Of a stretch of 64,000 nucleotides of DNA, positions 1 to 8,046 are shown piece by piece; the stretch's first letter is position 1, and every line of letters begins with the position of its first letter. The position numbers were made by a program, and so were the translations under genes. The notes beneath the pieces are model-generated. The model searched no databases. It was not told the origin of the DNA and saw only the letters and a list, made by a program, of their open reading frames with translations. The stretch covers positions 124,001 to 188,000 of the forward strand of contig JAPPBN010000004.1 in NCBI GenBank assembly GCA_026705025.1. The letters are read 5' to 3'. The DNA comes from Bin125 sp026705025 (lineage in GTDB: Bacteria > Chloroflexota > Dehalococcoidia > Bin125).

Positions 1-1065
1 GCGATGTCGACGCCCCAGTATCTGCTCATGGGTCCCTGGACGCATGGCGAAGTGACGCTCGACCGGACCTGGTCGGGCGATGTCGACTTCGGTCCGACCG
101 CGCCGACATCGGGCAATCTGGCGCCGAGCATCTCCGACCTGCGGTTGCAGTTTTTCGACCACACGCTCAAGGGGCTCGACAGCGGCTGGGCGGCAATGCC
201 ACCGGTCAAGATGTTCGTGATGGGCGGCGGCAGCGGACAGCGGATCGCGTCGGGCCGGATGGATCACGGCGGCGAGTGGCGCGACGAGTCGGTCTGGCCT
301 CCCGCCCAGGCTCAGCCGGTCGAGTGGTTCCTCCAGCCCGGCGGCGGCCTGGCGAGCGAAGCGGCGGGCGAAGACGGCGGCTCCTCCAGTTATCACTTCG
401 ACCCGAAGAACCCGGTTCCCTCAATCTCCGCCAACGTCTCGTCACTGCGCGAGTACGCGCCCGAGGATCCGACGCTCAAATCGCAAATCTGGCCACCGAC
501 GCAGCGCTCGCGGGAGTTGATCCTGCCCGGCGGCGCTGACCAGCGCACGCGTCCCGACGTAATGGGCGCAGAGCCACCCTACCTGCCGACCGCCTCGCGA
601 TCGGACGTGCTCTCGTTCCGCACCGAGCCGCTGGCTGAGGACGTCGAAGTCAGCGGCCCGGTCACAGTCCATCTGTGCGTCTCGACCAGCGCCCCCGACA
701 CCGACTTCACAGCAGCGCTGCTCGACTGCTACCCGCCCAACGCGGACTATCCCGAGGGTTATCACCTGCGGATCACCGACAGCATCAAGCGCCTGCGCTT
801 CCGCAACGGCTACGACCGCGAGGATCTGGTCTCGCCCGGCGATGTGGCCGAGGTATCGATCGAGCTCTACCCCACATCGAACGTCTTCAAAGCCGGGCAC
901 CGGATCGGCGTCGAGATCAGCAGCAGCAACTACCCCAGATTCGACGTCAATCCCAACACGGGAGAACCCATCGGCCGGCAGACGCACACGCGGACGGCGC
1001 TCAACACAGTCCACCACAGCGCAGACCGCGCCTCGCGTGTGGAGCTGTCGGTCGTTCCTGCCTAG
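1..1065 (+). CDS. CocE/NonD family hydrolase, C-terminal part (5' end outside window)
   Basis: The frame is already open at the first base, so this is the last ~354 codons of a larger gene; the family is usually about 550-650 residues. The visible part begins with a GPWTHG stretch, which in CocE/NonD (peptidase S15-like) serine hydrolases carries the histidine of the Ser-Asp-His triad. It continues into the C-terminal jelly-roll domain (PepX_C), seen in the VSGPVTVHLCVST, YPEGYHLRI and FKAGHRIGVEISSS stretches. The family hydrolyses acyl, ester or amide bonds; the nucleophile-bearing domain is off the window, so the substrate cannot be inferred. The gene converges on the minus-strand YjbR gene, with stops 6 bases apart. 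The ATG at base 4 is internal, not the start. Confidence 0.85.
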   Translation, partial: AMSTPQYLLMGPWTHGEVTLDRTWSGDVDFGPTAPTSGNLAPSISDLRLQFFDHTLKGLDSGWAAMPPVKMFVMGGGSGQRIASGRMDHGGEWRDESVWPPAQAQPVEWFLQPGGGLASEAAGEDGGSSSYHFDPKNPVPSISANVSSLREYAPEDPTLKSQIWPPTQRSRELILPGGADQRTRPDVMGAEPPYLPTASRSDVLSFRTEPLAEDVEVSGPVTVHLCVSTSAPDTDFTAALLDCYPPNADYPEGYHLRITDSIKRLRFRNGYDREDLVSPGDVAEVSIELYPTSNVFKAGHRIGVEISSSNYPRFDVNPNTGEPIGRQTHTRTALNTVHHSADRASRVELSVVPA

Positions 1066-1071
1066 TCGACC

Positions 1072-1464
1072 CTATTCCCCGCCTCTGATCAGACGCTGTT
1101 GGCGTTTGCTGAACGAGCCCAGGATGCGTTCGTAGGAGTCGACGATCAGCTCTTCCAGCTCGTCATCGGGCAGGTCCGATTCGAGCGTGATCGCGACCCA
1201 GTGGGACTTGTTCAGGTAGCTGGGGAAGGTGACCGCCTGGTATTGCTGGTGCAGGGCGGGGACGATCGCGGGGTCGGCCTTGAGTGAGATGGCGTGGGGC
1301 CTGCTGCCGGTCGAGCCTCTGCCGACGAAGCAGAAGATTTTGCCGCCCTTGCCGTCGGCATTGCGGTTGCCCAGCTTGTAGACGAGGTCGTCTTCGCCCC
1401 AGGGCGAGTCGGGCCAGGAGCCGGGCAGCGATTCGCAAAGGTCGGCGACTTCGTTGCGGTTCAT
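1072..1464 (-). CDS. YjbR/MmcQ family protein
   Basis: This is a 130-residue protein of the YjbR (CyaY-like fold) family, sometimes called MmcQ-like DNA-binding proteins; the cellular role is not established. Family-typical signs are the early LPGSWPDSPWGEDD segment, the central cluster KIFCFVG ... ISLKADP, and the NKSHWVAITL stretch followed by a C-terminal helix. The length matches the family (about 110-140). Its start is only two bases after the rho stop codon, so it is probably cotranscribed and perhaps translationally coupled with rho. Nothing in the sequence links it to termination, and the pairing may be incidental. The start ATG is the first methionine in the frame. Confidence 0.8.
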   Translation of the reverse strand: MNRNEVADLCESLPGSWPDSPWGEDDLVYKLGNRNADGKGGKIFCFVGRGSTGSRPHAISLKADPAIVPALHQQYQAVTFPSYLNKSHWVAITLESDLPDDELEELIVDSYERILGSFSKRQQRLIRGGE

Positions 1465-1466
1465 GC

Positions 1467-2744
1467 CTAGGCCTCGGCGGCGGTGAGGTTTTCGAGGAAC
1501 TCGGTGTTGGACTTGGTCTTGGCGAGGCGGTCGAGCAAGCGCTCGGTGGGCTCTGTGGCGCTGCCGCCTGAGCCAGCGAGGACGGACATCATGCGGCGAA
1601 GCAGCCAGACTCGCTGTAGTTCCTCACCCGAGAGCAGCAGCTCCTCGCGCCGGGTGGATGACGCGGCGATGTCGATCGAGGGGTAGATGCGGCGCTCGGC
1701 CAGCTTGCGGTCGAGGCGGACTTCCCAGTTGCCGGTGCCCTTGAATTCCTCGAATACGACATCGTCGAGGCGCGAGCCGGTATCGACCAGGCAGGTGGAA
1801 ATGATTGTCAGCGAGCCGCCCTCCTCGGCCTTGCGAGCGGAGCCGAAGAAGCGCTTGGGCGGATAGAGCGCGACGGGGTCGATGCCACCGGAGAGTGTCC
1901 GCCCCGTCGAGGGCATCTCGAGGTTGTAGGCGCGGGTGAGTCGGGTGATCGAGTCGAGCAGGATCACGACGTCGCGGCCCATCTCCATCAATCGCTTGGC
2001 CCGTTCCAGTCCCAGCTCGGCAACCCGGGTGTGTTCCTCGACTGGTTCGTCGAAGGTGGAGGCGATCACTTCGCCGCGCACTGAGCGCTTCATCTCGGTC
2101 ACCTCTTCCGGCCGCTCACCGATGAGGACGACCATGAGATGAACTTCGGGATGGTTGACCGCGATGCCATTGGCGATGGACTGGAGAAGCATGGTCTTGC
2201 CAGCTTTGGGCGGGCTGACGATCAAGCCGCGCTGTCCGCGGCCCATCGGCGCGACGAGGTCGATCACGCGGCCGGAAAGCTCCGCCGGATCTTCGGTTTC
2301 CAGCTCAAAGCGCTGATGCGGGAACACGGCGGTCAGATTCTCGAAGCTGGGCCTGGCAGCCGCCTCATCGGGGCTGACGCCGTTGACGAGATCGACGCGA
2401 GAGAGTCCGTAGTACTTCTCGCCCTGCTTCGGCGGGCGAACGGAGCCGATCACGTAGTCGCCGGTGCGCAGGCCGGAGCGCCGGACCAGGCTCTGAGATA
2501 CATAGACGTCGGTCGGAGCTGGCAGGAGCGACTCTCCGCGCAAGAAGCCGTAGGAGTCGTCGACGATTTCGAGCACGCCTCCGGAGAGAATGTGGCCTTC
2601 GGCCTCCGACTGGGCCTGCAAGAGACGCAGGACGATGTCCTGTTTCTTGAGTCCCGACAACCCGCTGACTTCAAGTTCGCGGGCCTTGGCGAGGAGCTCC
2701 TCGCGGGTCAAACTCTCAAGCTCGGGGATGTTCAGGCTCGTCAT
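1467..2744 (-). CDS. rho: Transcription termination factor Rho
   Basis: This 425-residue protein is the hexameric RNA-dependent ATPase that terminates transcription. Domains in order: Rho_N helical domain (about 1-47, with a SAP-like LKKQDIVLRLL stretch), CSD-like RNA-binding domain (about 52-125, with GFLR and the YVSQSLVRR segment), then the RecA-type motor. The P-loop is SPPKAGKT at about 177-184, Walker B is VVILLDSITR near 259-268, and the Q-loop region GRTLSGGIDP follows. Length is typical for compact Rho proteins without the long Arg-rich insertion of Actinobacteria. It heads a two-gene unit with the YjbR gene. The upstream 220 bases hold the promoter and leader, but I could not identify a promoter or leader structure. 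Confidence 0.97.
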   Translation of the reverse strand: MTSLNIPELESLTREELLAKARELEVSGLSGLKKQDIVLRLLQAQSEAEGHILSGGVLEIVDDSYGFLRGESLLPAPTDVYVSQSLVRRSGLRTGDYVIGSVRPPKQGEKYYGLSRVDLVNGVSPDEAAARPSFENLTAVFPHQRFELETEDPAELSGRVIDLVAPMGRGQRGLIVSPPKAGKTMLLQSIANGIAVNHPEVHLMVVLIGERPEEVTEMKRSVRGEVIASTFDEPVEEHTRVAELGLERAKRLMEMGRDVVILLDSITRLTRAYNLEMPSTGRTLSGGIDPVALYPPKRFFGSARKAEEGGSLTIISTCLVDTGSRLDDVVFEEFKGTGNWEVRLDRKLAERRIYPSIDIAASSTRREELLLSGEELQRVWLLRRMMSVLAGSGGSATEPTERLLDRLAKTKSNTEFLENLTAAEA

Positions 2745-2929
2745 CGGCTACCTCTGGACATGGCGCATCGCGTGCTCGTTGCGTGGATCGGCCGTCGTTG
2801 CAGAAGGACTGGGTACTGGCACAGTCTGTGTGGAACCAGGTTCCTGCGCTCTACGACGCCAACCGGATCAACGGGCGCGGCGCGCTGAAACCAATCTCAC
2901 GGGGACAAACTCAATCCTAGACGCGTGAT

Positions 2930-2964
2930 TTGCCGATTGGCAAGCAATTCCGAGCGTGAATTGC
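2930..2964 (-). terminator. Weak terminator-like double hairpin after the transaldolase gene
   Basis: Read on the minus strand, a perfect 7-bp stem (2944-2950 with 2958-2964, loop of 7) starts 6 bases after the transaldolase stop codon. It is followed by a second small stem, TTGCC/GGCAA (2930-2943). The downstream U-run is poor, so this may be an mRNA 3'-end structure rather than an efficient intrinsic terminator. Confidence 0.35.
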
Positions 2965-2970
2965 GGAAAG

Positions 2971-3660
2971 TTACCCGACTGGCTGTGCCTTGAGCGCCGC
3001 TTCTGCTTTGTGCCAGTCGTCGAGAAACGCCTGGATCCCCTTGTCGGTCAGCGGATGCAGCTGCATCTGTTCCAGCACCGGGAACGGGATCGTCGCGACG
3101 TGCGCGCCGACTCGCGCCGCCTCGGCCGTGTGATCCGTGTTTCGCAAGGAGGCTGCGATCACCTGGGCCGGCAAGTTGAACCGGTCGAGCAGGTCGACGG
3201 TGTCGGCCACGAGCTGAATGCCGTTCTCGCCGATGTCGTCGAGCCGTCCCACGAAGGGCGACACGAATGCCGCACCGGCCCGCGCCGCCAGCAGCGCCTG
3301 ATTGAGCGAGAAAATCAGCGTCGTGTTGATCCGAATGCCTTCGCTTGAGAGCGCCTTGATCGCGGCCAGGCCCGGACCATCGATGGGGATTTTGACGACC
3401 ACGCTCGAATGCCAGCTCGCCAGTTCACGCGCTTCGACGATCAGTTCCTCAGTCGTTCGCGTGACGCATTCGGCCGAGATTGGTCCGTCGACCATGTCGG
3501 CAATTCGCAGGATGCGCTCTCGATAGGTGATCGCTTCATCGCCCTCGTGCGCGACCGCGCGCGAGTGCAGCGATGGGTTGGTCGTGACGCCATCACAGAC
3601 GCCCCAGTCGACGGCTTGCCGAATCTCGTCGAGCCGGGCGGTATCGAGGAAGATCTTCAT
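2971..3660 (-). CDS. Small transaldolase / fructose-6-phosphate aldolase family protein
   Basis: This 229-residue TIM-barrel enzyme belongs to the short transaldolase (TalC/FSA) family, which transfers or releases a dihydroxyacetone unit in the pentose-phosphate network. The N-terminal MKIFLDTA, the GVTTNPS motif (24-30) and the Schiff-base lysine in VVVKIPID (Lys90) are all present. Sequence alone does not separate transaldolase from fructose-6-phosphate aldolase; most such proteins of about 215-230 residues act as transaldolases. A good ribosome-binding site (AAAGGA) precedes the ATG. The region just upstream is filled by the 25-bp hairpin repeat array, so its transcript either starts inside that array or reads through it from the 4-TM gene. 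Confidence 0.92.
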   Translation of the reverse strand: MKIFLDTARLDEIRQAVDWGVCDGVTTNPSLHSRAVAHEGDEAITYRERILRIADMVDGPISAECVTRTTEELIVEARELASWHSSVVVKIPIDGPGLAAIKALSSEGIRINTTLIFSLNQALLAARAGAAFVSPFVGRLDDIGENGIQLVADTVDLLDRFNLPAQVIAASLRNTDHTAEAARVGAHVATIPFPVLEQMQLHPLTDKGIQAFLDDWHKAEAALKAQPVG

Positions 3661-3686
3661 GCTCGGGTTCCTTTACCGATCGTTAT

Positions 3687-3811
3687 GGCTGCATTATGAC
3701 GCAATAGCTAGGGCTGCATTATGACGCAATAGCTAGGGCTGCATTATGGCGCAGCAGCTAAGGCTGCACTATGAGGGTGCAGCTATGGCTGCACTATGAG
3801 GGTGCAGCTAT
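3687..3811. repeat. Tandem array of five 25-bp imperfect hairpin repeats
   Basis: Five units start at 3687, 3712, 3737, 3762 and 3787, with a partial sixth at 3812, giving a 25-bp period. Each begins GGCTGCA and ends AGCTA. Units 4 and 5 are identical to each other and form a GCTGCAC/GTGCAGC stem. Unit 3 pairs GCTGC/GCAGC, and units 1 and 2 pair GCT..ATT/AAT.AGC with a bulge, so arm changes partly preserve pairing. The array fills the gap between two minus-strand genes and contains the stop codon of the upstream one (3808-3810). Confidence 0.9.
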
Positions 3812-4284
3812 GGCTGCAGGGTGACGAGCGCGACCTGGACCGGCAGCAGGATGACCATCAGCACGGCGAAGACCAGCGGACCGCGGTCATTGAGCGCGTC
3901 AGTCAGTTCTTCGGAGATGTTTCCGGTCTTGCGCGCCTGCAGCGATAGCAACCGCACCCGCCGCACACCGGCGAACATGCCCGGTACCAGCACGAACAGC
4001 GAAATCAGGTAGAGCACTTCCACGGCCAGGAGCCAACCGGTCCCGATCGGATCGACGCCTTCGGCGCGGATGCCCCAGATGGCGCCCAAGACGCCGGTTG
4101 CGATGATCCCGGGCAACAGCATCCGCGTATGCGCGCGGTCGGCCGAGCGAACGAGGACATCGCGCTCAACGGCATTGTCGGTTTGCCAGGCGCGAGTCAA
4201 CGCCAACGCCAGCGAGGCGACCCCACCCGCGTAGATAAACGCGGCGACGCTTGTGAGGAATCGGAAGATGTCGTCTTCACTCAT
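3808..4284 (-). CDS. Four-helix integral membrane protein (DUF2269-like)
   Basis: This 158-residue protein has four predicted membrane segments (about 8-30, 56-74, 83-105 and 135-155) and a charged cytoplasm-type loop between segments 3 and 4 with many Arg/Lys. The layout resembles DUF2269/CopD-like four-helix membrane proteins, but I recognise no catalytic or metal-binding motif, so function is unknown. A second protein of the same general build is encoded at 22326-22859. The gene is bracketed by two unusual repeats: a 10-bp-phased array in its upstream region (4451-4543) and the 25-bp hairpin array that contains its stop codon. The start ATG is at 4284. Confidence 0.65.
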   Translation of the reverse strand: MSEDDIFRFLTSVAAFIYAGGVASLALALTRAWQTDNAVERDVLVRSADRAHTRMLLPGIIATGVLGAIWGIRAEGVDPIGTGWLLAVEVLYLISLFVLVPGMFAGVRRVRLLSLQARKTGNISEELTDALNDRGPLVFAVLMVILLPVQVALVTLQP

Positions 4285-4450
4285 GGGCCGGATCCCTCGA
4301 CCTCCTCGCGGGACGGAACGGAACAGCGTTCGCCGAACGCGAAGATATTCGCGGGGCGGAGACGATTTCAGGTTTTCGGGAAACTTGTTTTCTGGACGTC
4401 GTTCGGCTGCGGATTTCCAGTGTTTTACAGGGAATTGCGCGCGCTTGCGT

Positions 4451-4543
4451 TTCAGGTTCTTTCAGGTTTTTTCGGGTTTTTTCAGCCTTGTTCAGGCGCA
4501 GATCGCGTTCGGATCTGTTCGGGTGCGTTCGGATCTGTTCGGC
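4451..4543. repeat. 10-bp phased TTCNG repeat array
   Basis: Five consecutive 10-bp units starting TTCAGG/TTCGGG/TTCAGC begin at 4451, 4461, 4471, 4481 and 4491. After a 7-base shift, four TTCGG units follow at 4508, 4518, 4528 and 4538. The second half is also an 18-bp direct repeat (4505-4522 and 4525-4542). The spacing equals roughly one helical turn, so the motifs face one side of the DNA. The array lies 165-260 bases upstream of the 4-TM membrane protein start. Confidence 0.8.
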
Positions 4544-4774
4544 AGAGCGTGAGAATCGCGAGCCCACGATTGAGCGCCGTCGGCCGAGTGGTGGAATCCG
4601 ATGGGTGGAGATTGGAGTGCGCTTCATCGGGTGACTGACCTTCACAGTTGGTTGTCGGCATTCATAATACTGTTCTTTTGTTCTGAATATGAAGCGGCGG
4701 GTGTGTCTGAGCTGGCACATGGAGGGTCGGGCATGCTGTTGCGTCTCTTGACTGGTGTCTGTTGGTTGACCCGG

Positions 4775-4833
4775 GCCCTCACCCCAGCACCCCGCATCAA
4801 GTGCGGGGCAGGCTTCTCCCAGAGGGAGAGGGA
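4775..4833. repeat. Palindromic intergenic repeat (CCCCGCA hairpin plus GGGAGAGGG element)
   Basis: A perfect stem CCCCGCA/TGCGGGG (4790-4796 with 4802-4808, loop TCAAG) is embedded between a CCCTCACCCC segment and a CTCCCAGAGGGAGAGG segment. Related units recur at about 22275, 24849, 25783, 26790, 38036 and 62698, so this is a dispersed family. It lies downstream of pyrG on the minus strand. Confidence 0.75.
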
Positions 4834-4913
4834 GTCGGTCTTCGTGGGATCATGCGCAACTCCGTGACGGGGGAGGGGACCGGGGGGTCTGTGGAGCAAC
4901 GGTGGAGAGTCCA

Positions 4914-6596
4914 TCAACGCGACGAGTTGGTCGCCCCGACCGGATGGCGCAGCGCCGTCTCCGACTCGGCCAGGACGGAATCGATGAAGCCGAGGAACAG
5001 GGGATGCGAACGCTCGGGACGTGACTTGAGCTCGGGGTGGAACTGCGAACCGAGCATGAACGGGTGCTCGCAGACCTCGGCGATCTCGACCAACTCGCCA
5101 TCGCGTGAGGTGCCGCTGGCGATCAGTCCGGCTCGCTCGAAGCGATCGCGGTACTGCGGGTTGAACTCCCAGCGATGGCGATGACGCTCGTAAGCGAACT
5201 CCGACTGATACAGCTCGTACGCACGAGTCTCGGGCAGCAGGGCACAGGGATACTTGCCCAGCCGCATCGTGCCGCCCATCTCGGTGACTTCGCGTTGCTC
5301 GTCGAGCAGGGCGATGACGGGGTCGATGGTCTGCTCGTCCGCCTCGGTCGTATTGGCCTGGGGCAGGTCGAGTCGCTCGCGGGCGAAGGCGATGACCATG
5401 TTTTGCATTCCCCTGCAGAGCCCGAGGTAGGGGATGTTCTGCTCAAGGGCGAAGCGGGCCACGCCGACTTCGCCTTCGATGCCCCGCTCTCCGAACCCTC
5501 CCGGCACGATCACGCCATCGACGTCGGCCAGCGCCGCGGCGATCTCCGGTTGGTCGGCGTGATCGAGATCGTCGGACTGGATCCAGGTGATGTCGACGCT
5601 GGCGCCGCGTTGCGCGCCAGCGTGAATCAACGCCTCCTTGACCGACAGATACGCATCGCGCAACTCGATGTATTTGCCCACGATCGCGACCCGGCACACG
5701 CGGTCGGTCTGGGACAGGCGGTCGGTCCATTCAATCCAGTCGCCGATTGAACGTCCCGGGTCGGGGGATCTCGCCTCAAGCCCGAGCCGCTCAAGCGTCA
5801 GTTCGGTCAGGCCGGCCTGCTCGAGGATCGCGGGCACCTGGTAAATCGACGAGGCGGTTTCCAGGGTCATCACCGCCTCGGCCGGGACGTCGCAGAACAG
5901 GGCCAGTTTGTCGGTGATCGAATCGTCGGCGGGGATGTCGGTGCGCGAAATGATCACGTCCGGCTGGATCCCCATGCTGCGCAGCGTGCGAACCGAGTGC
6001 TGGGTCGGCTTGGTCTTGAGCTCGTTCGTCGCTTTGAGGTGGAAGAGCGGGGTGACGTGGATCGCGAGCGTGCCGTTGCGCGGCTCCTCGTAGCGCATCT
6101 GCCTGATTGCCTCGAGGAACGCCTGGCCTTCAATGTCGCCGACGGTGCCGCCGACCTCCACGATCAGCACATCGACGCCGGCGCTACGCGCCAGGTTGCG
6201 AACGCGCTCTTTGACCAGGTCGGTGACATGGGGCACGGTCTGGATGGTGCCGCCGAGGTAGTCACCGCGACGCTCCCGCTCGATCACGGACGCCGAAATC
6301 TGACCCATGGTGACCGAGGAGGCCGTCGTCAGATTCTGATCGAGGAATCGTTCGTAGTGTCCGAGGTCGAGATCGGTCTCGGCGCCGTCGTCGGTGACGT
6401 AGACCTCGCCATGCTGGTAGGGCGACATCGTGCCCGGGTCGACGTTGAGATAGGGATCGAGCTTCTGAACAGTGACCGACACGCCGCGGGACTGAAGCAG
6501 TCGTCCGAGTGAAGCGGTGGTGATGCCCTTGCCGACGGAGGAGATCACGCCGCCGGTGATGAAGATGTACTTCGGTGAGGGTTCGCCGCTGCTCAC
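4914..6596 (-). CDS. pyrG: CTP synthase
   Basis: This 560-residue enzyme makes CTP from UTP, ATP and glutamine. The N-terminal amidoligase domain carries GGVISSVGKG (about 15-24) and the acidic EVGGTVGDIE stretch. The C-terminal class-I glutamine amidotransferase domain carries the nucleophile in LGLCRGMQ and the His-Glu pair in SQFHPELKSRP. Length is near the family norm (about 535-560). The start codon is GTG at 6594-6596, overlapping the stop of the upstream ubiquitin-fold gene as GTGA, which suggests translational coupling. The C-terminal tail after the glutaminase domain is short and ordinary. Confidence 0.97.
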   Translation of the reverse strand: MSSGEPSPKYIFITGGVISSVGKGITTASLGRLLQSRGVSVTVQKLDPYLNVDPGTMSPYQHGEVYVTDDGAETDLDLGHYERFLDQNLTTASSVTMGQISASVIERERRGDYLGGTIQTVPHVTDLVKERVRNLARSAGVDVLIVEVGGTVGDIEGQAFLEAIRQMRYEEPRNGTLAIHVTPLFHLKATNELKTKPTQHSVRTLRSMGIQPDVIISRTDIPADDSITDKLALFCDVPAEAVMTLETASSIYQVPAILEQAGLTELTLERLGLEARSPDPGRSIGDWIEWTDRLSQTDRVCRVAIVGKYIELRDAYLSVKEALIHAGAQRGASVDITWIQSDDLDHADQPEIAAALADVDGVIVPGGFGERGIEGEVGVARFALEQNIPYLGLCRGMQNMVIAFARERLDLPQANTTEADEQTIDPVIALLDEQREVTEMGGTMRLGKYPCALLPETRAYELYQSEFAYERHRHRWEFNPQYRDRFERAGLIASGTSRDGELVEIAEVCEHPFMLGSQFHPELKSRPERSHPLFLGFIDSVLAESETALRHPVGATNSSR

Positions 6597-6856
6597 GGGC
6601 TCGATGTCGCTCCTTCTGATCCGCCCTGCAGATTCACCAGCAGATCGACTTCGTCACCGTCGTGGAGCGGATCGTCGACCTGTGCCTGGACGGAGTTGAT
6701 CACCACCGCAATCGCTTCCTGGTCTTGCTCGGAAAACTCTTCCGATTCGAGGATGTGCTGTGCGGTGATCCCGTCGAACCAGTCGACCGAGAGGTTCGAT
6801 TTCTTCGACCTGGAGAGCGGCACCAGGGTCATGAAGAGCTTGACGTTGATGGCCAT
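6593..6856 (-). CDS. MoaD/ThiS-like beta-grasp protein with GG followed by a short tail
   Basis: This 87-residue protein has the beta-grasp (ubiquitin-like) pattern of MoaD/ThiS sulfur carriers: N-terminal strand INVKLFMTL, then VVINSVQAQV, the typical turn LHDGDEVDLLVN, and a diglycine LQGG at residues 78-79. In functional carriers the diglycine is normally the very C-terminus and is adenylated by an E1-like enzyme. Here eight residues (SEGATSSP) follow, so activation would need proteolytic trimming, or the protein is not a sulfur carrier. It overlaps pyrG (GTGA). No molybdopterin or thiamine gene and no E1-like or JAB-protease gene is nearby. Confidence 0.75.
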   Translation of the reverse strand: MAINVKLFMTLVPLSRSKKSNLSVDWFDGITAQHILESEEFSEQDQEAIAVVINSVQAQVDDPLHDGDEVDLLVNLQGGSEGATSSP

Positions 6857-6889
6857 GGAGTTCTCCGTCGGTGGTTGGTTGGGAGTGTA

Positions 6890-7831
6890 TCAATGGCCCG
6901 CGGCCAGAATCTCGGCGGCTTCGTGAAGAATGTGGACGGCTGCACTCCGGACGCCCGGATTGTTCGGCTGCCCGCCCATCGGATAGGGGAACAGGGTCGA
7001 ATAGCGCGAGAGCGCGACGGCGATCAGCTGGGCGATCGGTCCGAAATCTTCGTGCGGGAACTCGCGCCAGAAGGTGGCGGCTTCTCCCCAGTTGGCGGCT
7101 AGCGCCTGGACTTCGTGCGAGTAGCGCTGCGGTTCGATCTCGATGTCGCTGTTGAGGAGTTCCAACCGTTCGACCAGGTCGCGCTCAGCCCGATCCAACG
7201 AATGGTCGAAGGCCTGGGCGGCGATTTGCTCGATGCGCTCTCGCGCGGTCGGCCCAACTTCGCGAGCGGCGATAGCTATCAGCACGGGTGCGGCGTTTAA
7301 TTCCGCTTCCGGGAGCCAGGGCGAGACCTGTTCGGTCATCGGGCCGTCTCGACGCCAGGCGCGTCGTTCGTCGTCGCAACCGACGATCAGCCCCCAGGTC
7401 GGACCGAAGGCGGAGACGCCGACGCCGTATGCCGTGACCGGACGGTCGGCACGCAGTTCGCTGCGGACTCGTTGACGCCAACGAAACCGTTGCAGACGGT
7501 TGGGGAACGACTGATTGACAATCCGGGAGCCGACGCCGAGCGCAGTGAGTCCATTCTCCAGCAGCGCGGGCAGCTCGGCGTCCTGCGGCGGTTGGTAGCT
7601 GATCCCGGTGACCGCGCCGATCACATGGCTGGGTTGCGCCGCGCCGATGTGCTCCAACTGACCGACCAGGCAGCCGAGCAGCGGCGCCCAGTGATACTCA
7701 TAGCGCGCCTCGACGAATGCTTGCAGGCCAACCTCCTTGTGCGGCGGCCTGGGATCGGCAACAGCCGCAACGGTCAAGATACGGCAGCCCAGGAGACCTG
7801 GCGGTGCGGAGGAGGATCGGCGGCCGTGCAC
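6890..7831 (-). CDS. Hypothetical protein
   Basis: I do not recognise this 313-residue product. The open frame has strong coding character, with an Ala/Glu/Leu-rich C-terminal half predicted mostly helical. The middle part (VTAYGVGVSAFGPTWGL) looks like a beta-rich segment. No membrane helix, signal peptide or catalytic motif is evident. The GTG at 7831 gives the longest form, but the first ~30 residues look unstructured, so the true start may lie further in. The gene ends 33 bases before the start of the MoaD-like gene and could belong to the same transcript. The neighbouring context does not suggest a role. Confidence 0.55.
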   Translation of the reverse strand: MHGRRSSSAPPGLLGCRILTVAAVADPRPPHKEVGLQAFVEARYEYHWAPLLGCLVGQLEHIGAAQPSHVIGAVTGISYQPPQDAELPALLENGLTALGVGSRIVNQSFPNRLQRFRWRQRVRSELRADRPVTAYGVGVSAFGPTWGLIVGCDDERRAWRRDGPMTEQVSPWLPEAELNAAPVLIAIAAREVGPTARERIEQIAAQAFDHSLDRAERDLVERLELLNSDIEIEPQRYSHEVQALAANWGEAATFWREFPHEDFGPIAQLIAVALSRYSTLFPYPMGGQPNNPGVRSAAVHILHEAAEILAAGH

Positions 7832-8046
7832 TGTCTGCTCAAGCGTGAGAACGAAACGGGCGGCAGGCCGCGCCTGATCGCGGCGTTCAGATGTGGAGAT
7901 ATGTGGCTTGTAGGTCAGAACTAGATCGTAATGTCCACCATCATGTTCAAGAGTATTTCACCACTTCGTCTGAATCTGGATACACTTGTCTCAAACGTCT
8001 CGCCCTCTTGGCGAAGATCGTCTTGGCGGGGCGGGTGGTGAACAAG

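Larger units (their letters stand above)
4285..4913. other. Non-coding stretch of about 630 bp with repeats
   Basis: I see no convincing gene here. The one longer open frame (minus strand, about 147 codons) encodes an Arg/Ser-rich, low-complexity product spanning the repeats and overlapping the next gene's start. The stretch contains pyrimidine-rich DNA (from about 4370), the 10-bp-phased array at 4451-4543, an AT-rich patch near 4660-4695 and a palindromic repeat element at 4775-4833 that lies downstream of pyrG. Confidence 0.7.

Noticed and set aside
3687..3811. Possible CRISPR array
   Set aside because: The repeats are directly adjacent with one-base spacers and there are no cas genes in the window.
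4277..4720. Minus-strand frame of 147 codons in the repeat-rich gap
   Set aside because: The product is Arg/Ser-rich and reads through the 10-bp repeats, which are not a multiple of three. It also overlaps the start of the 4-TM gene.
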